From NCBI GenBank assembly GCA_030680175.1, contig JAUXWO010000010.1, positions 1-64,000 on the forward strand: a DNA stretch of 64,000 nucleotides, read 5' to 3'. Source of the DNA: Vicinamibacterales bacterium (GTDB lineage Bacteria > Acidobacteriota > Vicinamibacteria > Vicinamibacterales > UBA2999). The position numbers were made by a program, and so were the translations under genes. This document shows, one piece after another, positions 43,191 through 51,127 of the stretch (position 1 is the stretch's first letter; the number at the start of each line of letters is the position of its first letter). The notes beneath the pieces are model-generated. The model saw only the letters and a program-made list of their open reading frames with translations, made no database searches and was not told the DNA's origin.

Positions 43191-44621
43191 TCATCTGCCG
43201 CGCCGCCGGCGTCCGCCGCGGCGGCGCCGGCTCCGCGGCACGTCCCCCGCCCCCTCGCCTTCGGCCGGGGCCAGGTCGCCCGAGGCGCCGAGCGCTTCGA
43301 TGAAGCCGCGCCAGTGCTCCAGCACCTCGGGTTCGTGCCCGTGGATCTCGAGCCACGTGAGCGCCTCGGTGAAGGGCCCGCGCTGCACGAGCGTCCGCTT
43401 CACGCGCGCCGGTGAGTCCAGATCGAGCAGGCGCCGCTGCAGCGCCAGCACCTGGCGCAGCCGGTCCACGTCGCGACGGGCGATGGGCAGCAGGCCCACC
43501 ATCAACTGCGGTTCCTTGGGCGGCTTGCGCCGGCCGCGCCACCGGCCCGACTGCCGCGCCACGTCCTCGAGCGCCTCGCCGGCCGCCGCCTCGTCCGCCG
43601 CGCTGGCCTCGGCTTCCGCCGCGGCCGCGTCGGCCGCCCACCGGTCCACGGCCGGCAGATCGTCCTGGAGGTGATGGGGCTGGCGTGCCGGCATCAAGCC
43701 GATCGGCACGAGCATCGTGCCGAGCAGGATGGCGTTGGTCAGCGTCGGCGGCGCGGTCTCGAACCGCTGGCGGTAGCTGTCGAGCGCATCGAGCGCATCG
43801 CGCCAGGCTTCGTCCTTCGCCGCGCGCTGCAGGTCCGGCGTCACCGGCTCCAGCAGCCCGTGATCCGCGAGCCCCTGGAACGTCCGCTCGGCGTAGCCGG
43901 ACCGCAGGATCTTGTAGTACTCCTCGATGAGCCGCGCGGGCGCCGCCATGGCGATCAGCCCGCGGTGCCGCTTGATCGCGTCGATGATGGGCTTCTCGAT
44001 CGTGAAGTCGAGGCGGGCCGCGATGGCCACGGCACGCCACATGCGGACGGGGTCTTCCTGGAACCGCTCGTTGGGATCGCCGATCGACCGCACGATGCGA
44101 TCCCGGATGTCCTGCAGGCCGCCGACGTAGTCGATGATCGAGAACGTCGCGATGTCGTAGATGAGGGCGTTGATCGTGAAGTCGCGGCGCAGCGCGTCTT
44201 CCTCGGGCGTGCCGAAGGTGTTGTCGCGCTTGATGAGCAGGTCCGCCGGATCGGCCGCGGCCTGTGCGGCCTCGCCTTCGGCGTCGAGCGCGCCCTCGTT
44301 CTCGGTGCCCGGCAGCACATGCTTGCGGAACGTCGCGACTTCGATCGTCTTGGTGCCGAAGCGCACGTGCGCGAGGCGGAAGCGGCGCCCGATGATCCAG
44401 CAGTTCCGGAAGAGCTTCTTGATCTGGTAGGGATGCGCCGACGTGCCGATATCGAAATCCTTCGGCGCACGGCCGAGCAGCATGTCGCGGACGCTCCCGC
44501 CGACGAGGTACGCGGTGTAGTTGAATTGATTGAGGCGGTAGAGCACCTTGAGCGCGTCGGGGTCGATCATCCCGCGCGAAATGGGGTGGTCCGCCCGGGG
44601 TACGACGACCGGCTCAGACAT
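43191..44621 (-). CDS. pcnB: Poly(A) polymerase / CCA-type nucleotidyltransferase (PcnB family)
   Basis: A 476-residue class II nucleotidyltransferase, with LVGGSVRDMLLGRAPKDFDIG holding the two catalytic Asp residues and RRFRLAHVRFG of the RNA-binding core. The length and the basic Arg-rich tail (RSRRRRGGRRRRGR) favour PcnB-type poly(A) polymerase rather than a CCA-adding enzyme, although separation from CCA enzymes needs phylogeny. The ATG at 44621 is preferred because TGCTACAAT, an extended -10, ends 8 nt upstream. It is divergent from the small exported protein gene. Confidence 0.85.
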   Translation of the reverse strand: MSEPVVVPRADHPISRGMIDPDALKVLYRLNQFNYTAYLVGGSVRDMLLGRAPKDFDIGTSAHPYQIKKLFRNCWIIGRRFRLAHVRFGTKTIEVATFRKHVLPGTENEGALDAEGEAAQAAADPADLLIKRDNTFGTPEEDALRRDFTINALIYDIATFSIIDYVGGLQDIRDRIVRSIGDPNERFQEDPVRMWRAVAIAARLDFTIEKPIIDAIKRHRGLIAMAAPARLIEEYYKILRSGYAERTFQGLADHGLLEPVTPDLQRAAKDEAWRDALDALDSYRQRFETAPPTLTNAILLGTMLVPIGLMPARQPHHLQDDLPAVDRWAADAAAAEAEASAADEAAAGEALEDVARQSGRWRGRRKPPKEPQLMVGLLPIARRDVDRLRQVLALQRRLLDLDSPARVKRTLVQRGPFTEALTWLEIHGHEPEVLEHWRGFIEALGASGDLAPAEGEGAGDVPRSRRRRGGRRRRGR

Positions 44622-44629
44622 CGCCCGCC

Positions 44630-44638
44630 ATTGTAGCA
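44630..44638 (-). promoter_or_regulatory. Extended -10 promoter for pcnB
   Basis: On the minus strand, TGC plus TACAAT (plus-strand ATTGTAGCA) ends 8 nt before the pcnB ATG. It predicts a leaderless transcript. TACAAT also occurs upstream of moxR and serC. Confidence 0.5.
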
Positions 44639-44708
44639 AAAGGCTGGGGCGGCTCGCGAACAAAGGTCAATTCGCTCAATAAGTTACGGTAATCAGTTCG
44701 ATTCCGCG

Positions 44709-44717
44709 TGTTACCAT
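44709..44717 (+). promoter_or_regulatory. Extended -10 promoter for the small exported protein
   Basis: TGT plus TACCAT ends 7 nt before the ATG at 44725. It is the divergent counterpart of the pcnB promoter about 70 bp away. Confidence 0.4.
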
Positions 44718-44724
44718 CGGCCGC

Positions 44725-45531
44725 ATGCCGAGACTCGGGGTGATCACGATCCTGTGGCTCCTGGCGGGCGTTTGGGCCCCCGTCTGGGCGGATCCGGCGC
44801 AGCTGGCCCGGGCGCGCGAGCTCTACAACGCCCGTCAATTCGATGACGCCATCGCCGCCGCCACCCTTGCGCGTGCCGATGCGGCGGTGTCCGACGCGGC
44901 CGCCGTCGTGCTGGCGCGGGCCCACCTGGAGCGCTACCGGCTGGCCGCCGATCCGACCGACCTCGGCGCCGCGCGCGACGCGCTGGCCGCCGTCCGCGCG
45001 GACCAGCTGAGCGCGAGCGACCGTCTCGACTTCCTGATCGCGCTCGGGGCCTCGCTCTTCCTCGAGGACGATTTCGGCGCCGCCGCGGAGCTCTTCGACA
45101 GCGCGGCCGTCCATGCCGGGCGCGTGCGTCCGGACGTCCGCGAGACGGTGCTCGACTGGCTGGGCAGCGCCATCGAACGCCGGGCCTCGACGCTCGGACC
45201 CGAGGCGCGGGTCGATCTCTTCGCGCGGCTGACGACGCGGATGGAGGCGGAGCTGGCCGAGGCGCCGGGGTCGCGGGCGGCGGCCTACTGGATGGTGGCG
45301 TCGCTGCGGGGCCAGGGCGCGCTCGATCGCGCGTGGGACGCGGCGGTGGCCGGCTGGGTACGCGCGCGGCTGGCGGGCGCCGCGTCCGCCGCGCTCCGCG
45401 CGGATCTGGACACGCTGGTGCTCGACGGGCTCCTGCCCGACATGGCCCGGCGGGCCCCGTCAAGCGAACGCGAGGCGCGCATGTCCGAACTCCGCGCCGA
45501 ATGGGAGCTCGTGAAGCAGAAATGGAGATAG
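44725..45531 (+). CDS. Exported helical-repeat protein of unknown function
   Basis: A 268-residue protein with a signal peptide (GVITILWLLAGVWAPVWA) and an all-helical mature region with TPR-like pairs (ARARELYNARQFDDAIAAATLA, LFLEDDFGAAAELFDSAAV). No known family was recognised. It ends in a basic helix (AEWELVKQKWR). It is divergent from pcnB and convergent with polA. Its TAG stop is the first unit of the TAGATAGATAGATC repeat, so the repeat begins at the last codon. Confidence 0.75.
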   Translation: MPRLGVITILWLLAGVWAPVWADPAQLARARELYNARQFDDAIAAATLARADAAVSDAAAVVLARAHLERYRLAADPTDLGAARDALAAVRADQLSASDRLDFLIALGASLFLEDDFGAAAELFDSAAVHAGRVRPDVRETVLDWLGSAIERRASTLGPEARVDLFARLTTRMEAELAEAPGSRAAAYWMVASLRGQGALDRAWDAAVAGWVRARLAGAASAALRADLDTLVLDGLLPDMARRAPSSEREARMSELRAEWELVKQKWR

Positions 45532-45848
45532 ATAGATAGATCCTGAAGATCTGGTGATGTCGTGATGTGGTGATCTCTTGATGGATGCTCCGATGCGCCG
45601 ATCTCGCGGCGCCTTCGGCCTGCATGTATCTTCTGATCTTCTGATCTTCACCCTCGAGCGACCTTTGTCCCCGCCGGCCCGCATCGACCTGCCGCGCACA
45701 TCCGCCCTGAGCCGACCTGGTGACTGTCGGCCGCCCGCGATCAGGAGATAGATTCCGCCGCGAGGCGCCTGAAGATTCTCACATCGGAGCATCCATCACC
45801 AGATCACCACGTCACGACGTCACCAGATATCTCGATCTATCTATCTAC
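45523..45848. repeat. Long inverted repeat of 4- and 8-bp units between convergent genes
   Basis: The left arm (45523-45595) starts with GATA repeats containing the stop codon, then 8-mers TGGTGATG-type. The right arm (45782-45848) is its reverse complement and includes the polA stop. About 50 bp of the arms match closely, ending at the shared GGATGCTCCGATG. The 186-bp middle is GC-rich, with smaller hairpins and TTCTGATC repeats. It forms a very large potential cruciform. No gene is seen in the 313-bp gap. Confidence 0.85.
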
Positions 45849-48529
45849 GGCTTGGCGTCCTTCCAGCTGGCCCCGATTCCCACGTCCACGTCGAGCGGCA
45901 CCGCGAGGGGGACGGCGGATGACATCTGCTCGCGGACGACGGCGGCCACGTCCTGCGCCTGATCCTCGGGCGCTTCGAACAGCAGTTCGTCGTGCACCGT
46001 CAGGATCATCCGCGCGCGGGGGTGGCGGGCGGCGAGGGCGGCATCCACATCGATCATCGCCCGCTTCAGGATGTCGGCCGCCGTGCCCTGGATCGGCATG
46101 TTCACGGCCACGCGCTCGGCGGCGGCGCGGATCTGCCCGTTGCGGCTCGTGAGTTCGGGGACGAGCCGCCGCCGGCCGAAGAGCGTCGTGACGACCCCCG
46201 ACGCGCGCGCCTCCTCGAGCGTCCGGTCGATGAACGCGCGCACGCGCGGGAAGCCGGCGAAGTACGCGTCGATGAACTGCTGGGCCGCCTGCTGCGTGAC
46301 GCCGATGTCGCGCGCCAGCGTGAACGCGGTCTTGCCGTAGAGCAGCGCGTAGTTGACGATCTTCGCGCGGCGGCGCAGCTCGTGCGGGTCGAGCGTCGAT
46401 CCGGGGCCGAAGACCTTCAGCGCCGTCTGGTCGTGGATGTCGTCGCCGCGCGCGAAGGCGGCGATGAGCGTCTCGTCGCCGGAGAGGTGGGCCAGCACGC
46501 GCAGCTCGATCTGCGAGTAGTCGGCCGAGATGAGCACGGCCCCGGGCTCGGCGACGAAGGCCCGCCGGATCTCGCGGCCGATCTCCGTCCGGATCGGGAT
46601 GTTCTGCAGGTTCGGATCGCTGCTGCTCAGCCGCCCCGTTGCGGCGATCGCCTGGTTGAACGAGGTGTGGACGCGCCCCGTCACCGGATGGATCAGCAGC
46701 GGCAGCGCGTCGATGTAGGTGCCCTTCAGCTTCGCCAGCGCGCGCCAGTCGAGGATGAGGCGGGGCAGGTCGTGCGTGAGCGCGAGCTCTTCGAGCACCT
46801 CGACCGAAGTCGACGCGCTCTTCGTCTTGCCCGTCTTGCGCAGCGCCGGCAGCTGCAGCTTCTCGAAGAGGATCTCGCCGAGTTGCTTCGGGGAGTTGAT
46901 GTTGAACGTCTCGCCCGCGGCCGCGAAGATGGCGGTGCTGAGCGTCTCCATCTCGCGGTCCACGCGCGCGGCCTGTTCGCCGAGCACGCGCCCGTCGATC
47001 CGCACCCCGGCCTGCTCGAGTCCGGCGAGGATCGGCACCAGCGGCAGCTCGAGGTCGCGGTAGAGGGCCTCGAGGCCCTCGCGGGCCAGGGCCGGCATCA
47101 TCCCGGCCGCGAGCTGGAGCGGCAGGTCGGCGCGCTCGCCCGCGTAGTCGACGAGGCTTTCGACCGGCACGTCGCCGATCGGCGTGGCCTTCGCCCCCTT
47201 CCCGCAGACCTCGTCGACCGTCATCGCGCGGTAGCCGAGCTGTTCGAGCGCCATCGGCTCGAGCGCCTGGCTCGATCGCGTGGCGTCGAGCAGGTAGCCC
47301 GCGATCATCGTGTCGCTCGACAACCCCGCCAGGCGAATGCCCGCGCGCGCCAGCAGGATCAGCGACCGCTTCAGGTCGTGTCCGACCTTCGCGATCGCGG
47401 GATCCTCCAGCACCGGCCGGAGCGCCTCGAGCGCGGCCTCCCGGTCGACGCCGGGGCCGCTCACCAGGCTGGCGCGTTCGAGCGGCACGTACCGCGCGCG
47501 CCGCGGCGCGGTCGAGAACACCAGCCCCGCCATCTGCGCGCGCATGGCGCTCTCGTCGCCCGCGACGACGTGGAGCGCCACCTGCCCGGCCGCGCGGATC
47601 TCGGCGGCGAGCGCGGCGACCTCGGCGACGGTCGAGAGCGCCGTGTAGTCCGTGTCGACCGAGTCAGCCGTGGGCGCGAACTCGGTGACGAGCGACCGGA
47701 AGCCGAGCGTCGAGAAGAGCGCGTAGCAGCGCTCGCGGGACGCGCCCCGGTACCGCAGCGCCTCGAGGTCGAGCGGCACGGGCACGTCGGTGCGGATGCG
47801 CACCATCTCGCGGCTGTGCCGCGCCGCGTCCGCGTGCGCCAGCAGGGCCTCGCGGTACTTCTTCTGCGGCACCTCGGCGGCCCTCTCGAGGAGCGCGTCG
47901 AGCGACCCATACGTCGTGATGAGGTCGCGCGCGCCCTTCTCGCCGATCCCCGGCACGCCCTTCACGTTGTCGGTGGCATCGCCCATCAGCGCGAGCACGT
48001 CCACCACCTGCGCCGGCGGCACGCCGAACTTCCCGGCCACGCCGGCCGGATCGAACCAGAGGCCCTCGTCACGCGGGTTGTAGACGCGGATCGGGCCGCC
48101 GACGAGCTGAAAGAAGTCCTTGTCACCGGTGACGATCCCCACCGCCAGCCCCTGCGCCGCGGCCTGCTCGGCCAGCGTCCCGATCACATCGTCGGCCTCG
48201 AAGCCCACGGAGGTGAGGATGGGGACCCCGAGCGCCTCGCACGCCTCGTGCACCCACGGGATCTGCTCGGCGAGGTCCCCCGGCATCGGCGCGCGGTGGG
48301 CCTTGTAGTCGGCGGCGAGCTGGTCGCGGAACGTCTCGCCGGGCAGGTCGAACGACGCCGCGATGTACGTGGGCTGGTGATCGACGATGAGCTTGCGCAG
48401 CATCGTGACGAAGCCGTACACCGCGTTGGTGGAGCGGCCATCGGGTCCGGTCAGCCCCCGAATCGCGTGATACGCGCGATACATCTGGTTGCTGCCGTCG
48501 ATCAGGAAGAGCATCGGCGCGTCGGCCAT
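45845..48529 (-). CDS. polA: DNA polymerase I with inactive proofreading domain
   Basis: An 894-residue Pol I. Residues 1-290 are the 5' nuclease (LFLIDGSNQMYRAYHA, VTGDKDFFQLV). Residues about 300-470 are the 3' exonuclease fold, but its metal ligands are lost: the first motif reads VALHVVAGDES, Asn/Asp of the second motif are Asp385/Ser389 and the third-motif Asp is Arg466 (YAGERAD). The polymerase has Asp670 (SADYSQIELR), Asn726-Tyr727 in motif B and His846-Asp847 (VHDELLFE). It replaces RNA primers and repairs gaps. Its promoter overlaps that of the divergent lipoprotein. The ATG at 48529 is close to that promoter. Confidence 0.96.
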   Translation of the reverse strand: MADAPMLFLIDGSNQMYRAYHAIRGLTGPDGRSTNAVYGFVTMLRKLIVDHQPTYIAASFDLPGETFRDQLAADYKAHRAPMPGDLAEQIPWVHEACEALGVPILTSVGFEADDVIGTLAEQAAAQGLAVGIVTGDKDFFQLVGGPIRVYNPRDEGLWFDPAGVAGKFGVPPAQVVDVLALMGDATDNVKGVPGIGEKGARDLITTYGSLDALLERAAEVPQKKYREALLAHADAARHSREMVRIRTDVPVPLDLEALRYRGASRERCYALFSTLGFRSLVTEFAPTADSVDTDYTALSTVAEVAALAAEIRAAGQVALHVVAGDESAMRAQMAGLVFSTAPRRARYVPLERASLVSGPGVDREAALEALRPVLEDPAIAKVGHDLKRSLILLARAGIRLAGLSSDTMIAGYLLDATRSSQALEPMALEQLGYRAMTVDEVCGKGAKATPIGDVPVESLVDYAGERADLPLQLAAGMMPALAREGLEALYRDLELPLVPILAGLEQAGVRIDGRVLGEQAARVDREMETLSTAIFAAAGETFNINSPKQLGEILFEKLQLPALRKTGKTKSASTSVEVLEELALTHDLPRLILDWRALAKLKGTYIDALPLLIHPVTGRVHTSFNQAIAATGRLSSSDPNLQNIPIRTEIGREIRRAFVAEPGAVLISADYSQIELRVLAHLSGDETLIAAFARGDDIHDQTALKVFGPGSTLDPHELRRRAKIVNYALLYGKTAFTLARDIGVTQQAAQQFIDAYFAGFPRVRAFIDRTLEEARASGVVTTLFGRRRLVPELTSRNGQIRAAAERVAVNMPIQGTAADILKRAMIDVDAALAARHPRARMILTVHDELLFEAPEDQAQDVAAVVREQMSSAVPLAVPLDVDVGIGASWKDAKP

Positions 48530-48541
48530 GGAAGGGCGGCC

Positions 48542-48551
48542 AGTATATCAT
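48542..48551. promoter_or_regulatory. Overlapping bidirectional -10 for polA and the lipoprotein gene
   Basis: On the minus strand, TGA plus TATACT (48547-48542) is an extended -10, 12 nt before the polA ATG. On the plus strand, TATCAT (48546-48551) lies 14 nt before the ATG at 48566. The two hexamers share two bases, so the polymerases probably compete. The same core, ATGATATA[C/G]T, is found at 55729-55738. Confidence 0.5.
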
Positions 48552-48565
48552 TGCGATCGGTGGCC

Positions 48566-49381
48566 ATGCGGCGTGCGCAAGGACGGAGTGACAGGAAGCA
48601 GGTGGCGGTCGTGGCGCTCGTCGGCGCCCTGGCGCTCACCGCGGTGTCGTGCCGCGAGATCCTGTCTCGTGAGTACGAGTACGAGGAGGAGATCTACCTC
48701 GCGCTCGACGGGTCGGCGACGGTGTACGTGAACGCGTCCGTGCCGGCGCTCGTCGCGCTGCGCGGCGTGGACCTGCCGCTCGATCCCCGCGCGCGGCTGG
48801 ACCGCCGCGACGTCGAGGCCTTCTACGAGACGCCGGTCACCCGCGTCACGCGGGTCAGCACGTCCCGCCGCGACAACCGGCGCTACGTCCACGTGCGCCT
48901 CGAGGTCGAGGACATCCGCCGGATGTCCGAGGCGCCGCCGTTCGCCTGGGCACGCTATCGATTCGAGGAGCGGGACGGCCTCTTCGTCTATCGGCAGGAC
49001 CTGGCGGAGGCCGCCGCGCGCGATGCCGGCGACGCCGGGTGGCGCGGGGACGAGCGCGTGGCCGTCCGGATGCACCTGCCGAGCCGCGTGCCATTTCACA
49101 ACCAGGTGCACGGCACGATCGAGCGCGGCAACATCCTCGCGTGGGAGCAGCCGCTCCGCGACCGGCTGGCCGGCGCGCCGCTCGCGATCGAGGCGCACAT
49201 GGAAACGCAGTCGATTCTGCGTCGCACCTTGACGCTCTTTGCCGGCATCATCGGCCTCGTCGGGCTCACCTTTGCCGGCGTCATCTGGTTTGTCCTGCGG
49301 CGTGCACCGGGCCTGCCCGGCGCGCCCGCCCCGTCGCCGGGGGCCTCGCCTCCGGGGGCCGTGCCCTTGTCACGCGACTGA
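48566..49381 (+). CDS. Conserved-looking lipoprotein with C-terminal membrane helix
   Basis: A 271-residue protein with an N-terminal signal (VAVVALVGALALTAVSCREI), a lipobox-like AVSC, a beta-rich extracytoplasmic part (about 40-215), one strong C-terminal helix (LTLFAGIIGLVGLTFAGVIWFVL) and a Pro-rich tail. No family was recognised. The ATG at 48566 sits 14 nt after a TATCAT -10 shared with polA. It is followed by the acetyltransferase gene after 2 bp, making a two-gene operon. Confidence 0.7.
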   Translation: MRRAQGRSDRKQVAVVALVGALALTAVSCREILSREYEYEEEIYLALDGSATVYVNASVPALVALRGVDLPLDPRARLDRRDVEAFYETPVTRVTRVSTSRRDNRRYVHVRLEVEDIRRMSEAPPFAWARYRFEERDGLFVYRQDLAEAAARDAGDAGWRGDERVAVRMHLPSRVPFHNQVHGTIERGNILAWEQPLRDRLAGAPLAIEAHMETQSILRRTLTLFAGIIGLVGLTFAGVIWFVLRRAPGLPGAPAPSPGASPPGAVPLSRD

Positions 49382-49383
49382 AT

Positions 49384-49983
49384 ATGAATACGCTCGCCTT
49401 CGGCGCCAAACCCACCGTGCTCCGCTGCTCGCGCTGCGGGAAGTTCGTCGACTGGGAGGATGCGCGGCTGCAGGTCGTCTGCGGCTGCCGCCCCCACCTG
49501 GACCTGCCGCCCGTGCGCGTGCGTCCCGCCGAGGACCGCGACCGCCGGGCCGTGAACGAGCTCTTCAACCGCGACTTCGGCCGCACGCGGCTCATCATCT
49601 TCGGCGAGGAGCTGCACCTCGACACGGCCGACGTCGTGGTGGCGGAGATGGAGGGCGACATCGCGGGCGCCCTGGCGCACCGCGTGCGCGACGACGCGCT
49701 GCAGATCCTCGCCCTGGCGACCGATCCGATGTGGCAGCGTTCCGGGGTGGGCGCGTATCTCGTGGCCGAGGCCGAGCAGATGGCGCGCGCCGAGCAGAAG
49801 CCGAACGTGCTCGTGGCCACGACGAACGACAACCTGCCGTCGTTGTACTTCTACCAGCGCCGCGGCTACCGCATCAGCGAGGTGCTGGCCGGCGCCGTCG
49901 CGCGCCACTTCAACGACCAGCCCTCGGTCGGCTTCGCCGGCATCCCGATTCGCGACGAGATCCACCTGGTGAAAGCCGTCTAG
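49384..49983 (+). CDS. GNAT N-acetyltransferase with N-terminal zinc-finger-like segment
   Basis: A 199-residue GNAT protein with the acetyl-CoA motif QRSGVGAYLVAEAEQMARA and the final YFYQRRGYRI. The first 45 residues hold CSRCGKFVDWED and CGCRPHL, a four-cysteine cluster that could bind zinc and act as a substrate-recognition knuckle. The start ATG lies 2 bp after the lipoprotein stop, so they are probably co-transcribed. The acetylated substrate is unknown. Confidence 0.83.
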   Translation: MNTLAFGAKPTVLRCSRCGKFVDWEDARLQVVCGCRPHLDLPPVRVRPAEDRDRRAVNELFNRDFGRTRLIIFGEELHLDTADVVVAEMEGDIAGALAHRVRDDALQILALATDPMWQRSGVGAYLVAEAEQMARAEQKPNVLVATTNDNLPSLYFYQRRGYRISEVLAGAVARHFNDQPSVGFAGIPIRDEIHLVKAV

Positions 49984-50010
49984 ACCCTCTAGCTAGCCGG
50001 GGAGTCACGG

Positions 50011-50280
50011 ACAAACACGAAGGACACGAAGGACACGAAGGACACGAAGACACGCACGAAACCACGACTTCCTCGCGCCTCTTCCCGTCACTTCGCCTTC
50101 GCTCGAGGGGGACACAGGGCTGTAACTCGGTGAAGCCCCGAGGAGCTTTCTCCTCTGGGCGTCTTCGTGGCCTTCCCGCCTCCGCTCGCCTCAATATCAG
50201 GCGAGCTTCGGCGAGGTCACGCCGTAGCGGCCTCCGGCCGCAGAGGCGGACGTGTCCTTCGTGTTTTGTACGTCCTTCGT
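50011..50280. repeat. Inverted 9-bp repeats with a copy of the dispersed element
   Basis: The 296-bp gap between convergent genes begins with GGACACGAA 9-mers (50014-50058) and ends with their reverse complement (CTTCGTGTC types, 50254-50280) up to the BON gene stop. In the middle is a GC-rich stretch and the dispersed palindromic element in reverse orientation (50171-50253). No gene is seen. Confidence 0.8.
50171..50253 (-). repeat. Dispersed 85-bp palindromic element, copy B
   Basis: Reverse-oriented copy of the element at 32715-32797, identical at most positions. The stem GCTCGCCT/AGGCGAGC is preserved with a changed loop (CAATATC). Confidence 0.75.
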
Positions 50281-50825
50281 TACGACGTCTCGAGCGCGCG
50301 CCGGACCTCCGCGTCCGTCTTGAGCGCGTTGGTCACGTCGAACTCCCCGACGCCCGAGGCCAGCGACCGCGCCAGCAGCCGGTCCACGTCGCCCAGCACC
50401 ACGCCGGCCAGCGTCACCCGGCCGCGGTCCACGATGATGTGAATCGGGGGCTGCGCCATCGAGGCGTAGTGCCAGAACGCCGAGTGGCTGTAGATCGCCC
50501 GCGCGATGCGGAAGCGCAGCGCATCGTCAGACGGCGAGGCGGGCAGCACCTCGATGTCGTTGCGCACCGCGCGCACGCCGTCCACGCGTGCCACGCGCCG
50601 CTCGATGTCCTGCTTCTTGTACGGCATCGTGACCCATCCGGTGAGCCGCACCTCGCCCTGGACCACGGAGGCGGACACGCTGTCGAAGATCGTGAACTGC
50701 GTGTAGCTGGTGACCTGGTCGGAGATGTCGCGGAAGACCTGCAGGTCCTTGCGCGCCTCGGCCCCGGCGCCGGATGCCGACACGAGCGCGATCACGAACG
50801 TGAAGATGGTGAGCCGCGTGCGCAT
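50280..50825 (-). CDS. BON-domain exported protein
   Basis: A 181-residue exported protein with a signal peptide (RTRLTIFTFVIALVSASGAG) and two BON domains (SVSASVVQGEVRLTGWVT and IIVDRGRVTLAGVVLGDV), each the typical alpha-beta lipid- or surface-binding module of OsmY-like proteins. The ATG at 50825 has an AGGAGG site 8 nt upstream, which fixes the start and excludes the longer ATG at 50990. It is likely a periplasmic stress protein. It is convergent with the acetyltransferase gene. Confidence 0.85.
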   Translation of the reverse strand: MRTRLTIFTFVIALVSASGAGAEARKDLQVFRDISDQVTSYTQFTIFDSVSASVVQGEVRLTGWVTMPYKKQDIERRVARVDGVRAVRNDIEVLPASPSDDALRFRIARAIYSHSAFWHYASMAQPPIHIIVDRGRVTLAGVVLGDVDRLLARSLASGVGEFDVTNALKTDAEVRRALETS

Positions 50826-50963
50826 GAGAGGAACCTCCTGCCCTCTCCTATTGCGACTCGCGTGCCAACGCCGTTCGGCCCGTAACTCGTAGCGCGATGG
50901 CGTGTCCGTCCCCTGGAGCGGACGCGCGCGCGCGTGCCGGGGGACAGCGGGCGCCGGCGTGGC

Positions 50964-51127
50964 TAGTGTCCTGGAACCGTGATTCGTCACACAATTCCCG
51001 GGCGGGGCATCCCGGCTGGCGGCGTTGCTTCTCCCTCAAATACGCCCAGTATTCTCGGTCGTCGCGCCTTGCCAGCCGGGCGCCGCGCTCCGGGACTTAT
51101 GCAACGAATCACGGTTCCAGGACACTA
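50964..51127. mobile_element. 164-bp MITE with perfect 24-bp terminal inverted repeats
   Basis: The ends TAGTGTCCTGGA and TCCAGGACACTA begin perfect 24-bp inverted repeats, and the arms continue imperfectly for about 55 bp (CCCGGCTGGC against GCCAGCCGGG). No reading frame is inside. The outer TA pair could be a TA target duplication, as made by IS630/Tc1-mariner elements. Insertion lies at the 3' end of the VWFA gene, whose TAG stop (51125-51127) uses the TA of this border plus one element base. No parent transposase is in the window. Confidence 0.75.

Noticed and set aside
45992-48565. A long plus-strand frame opposite polA, joined in frame to the lipoprotein gene
   Set aside because: It is Arg/His-rich antisense sequence of polA. 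The coding part begins at the ATG at 48566, with a -10 hexamer upstream and a signal peptide.
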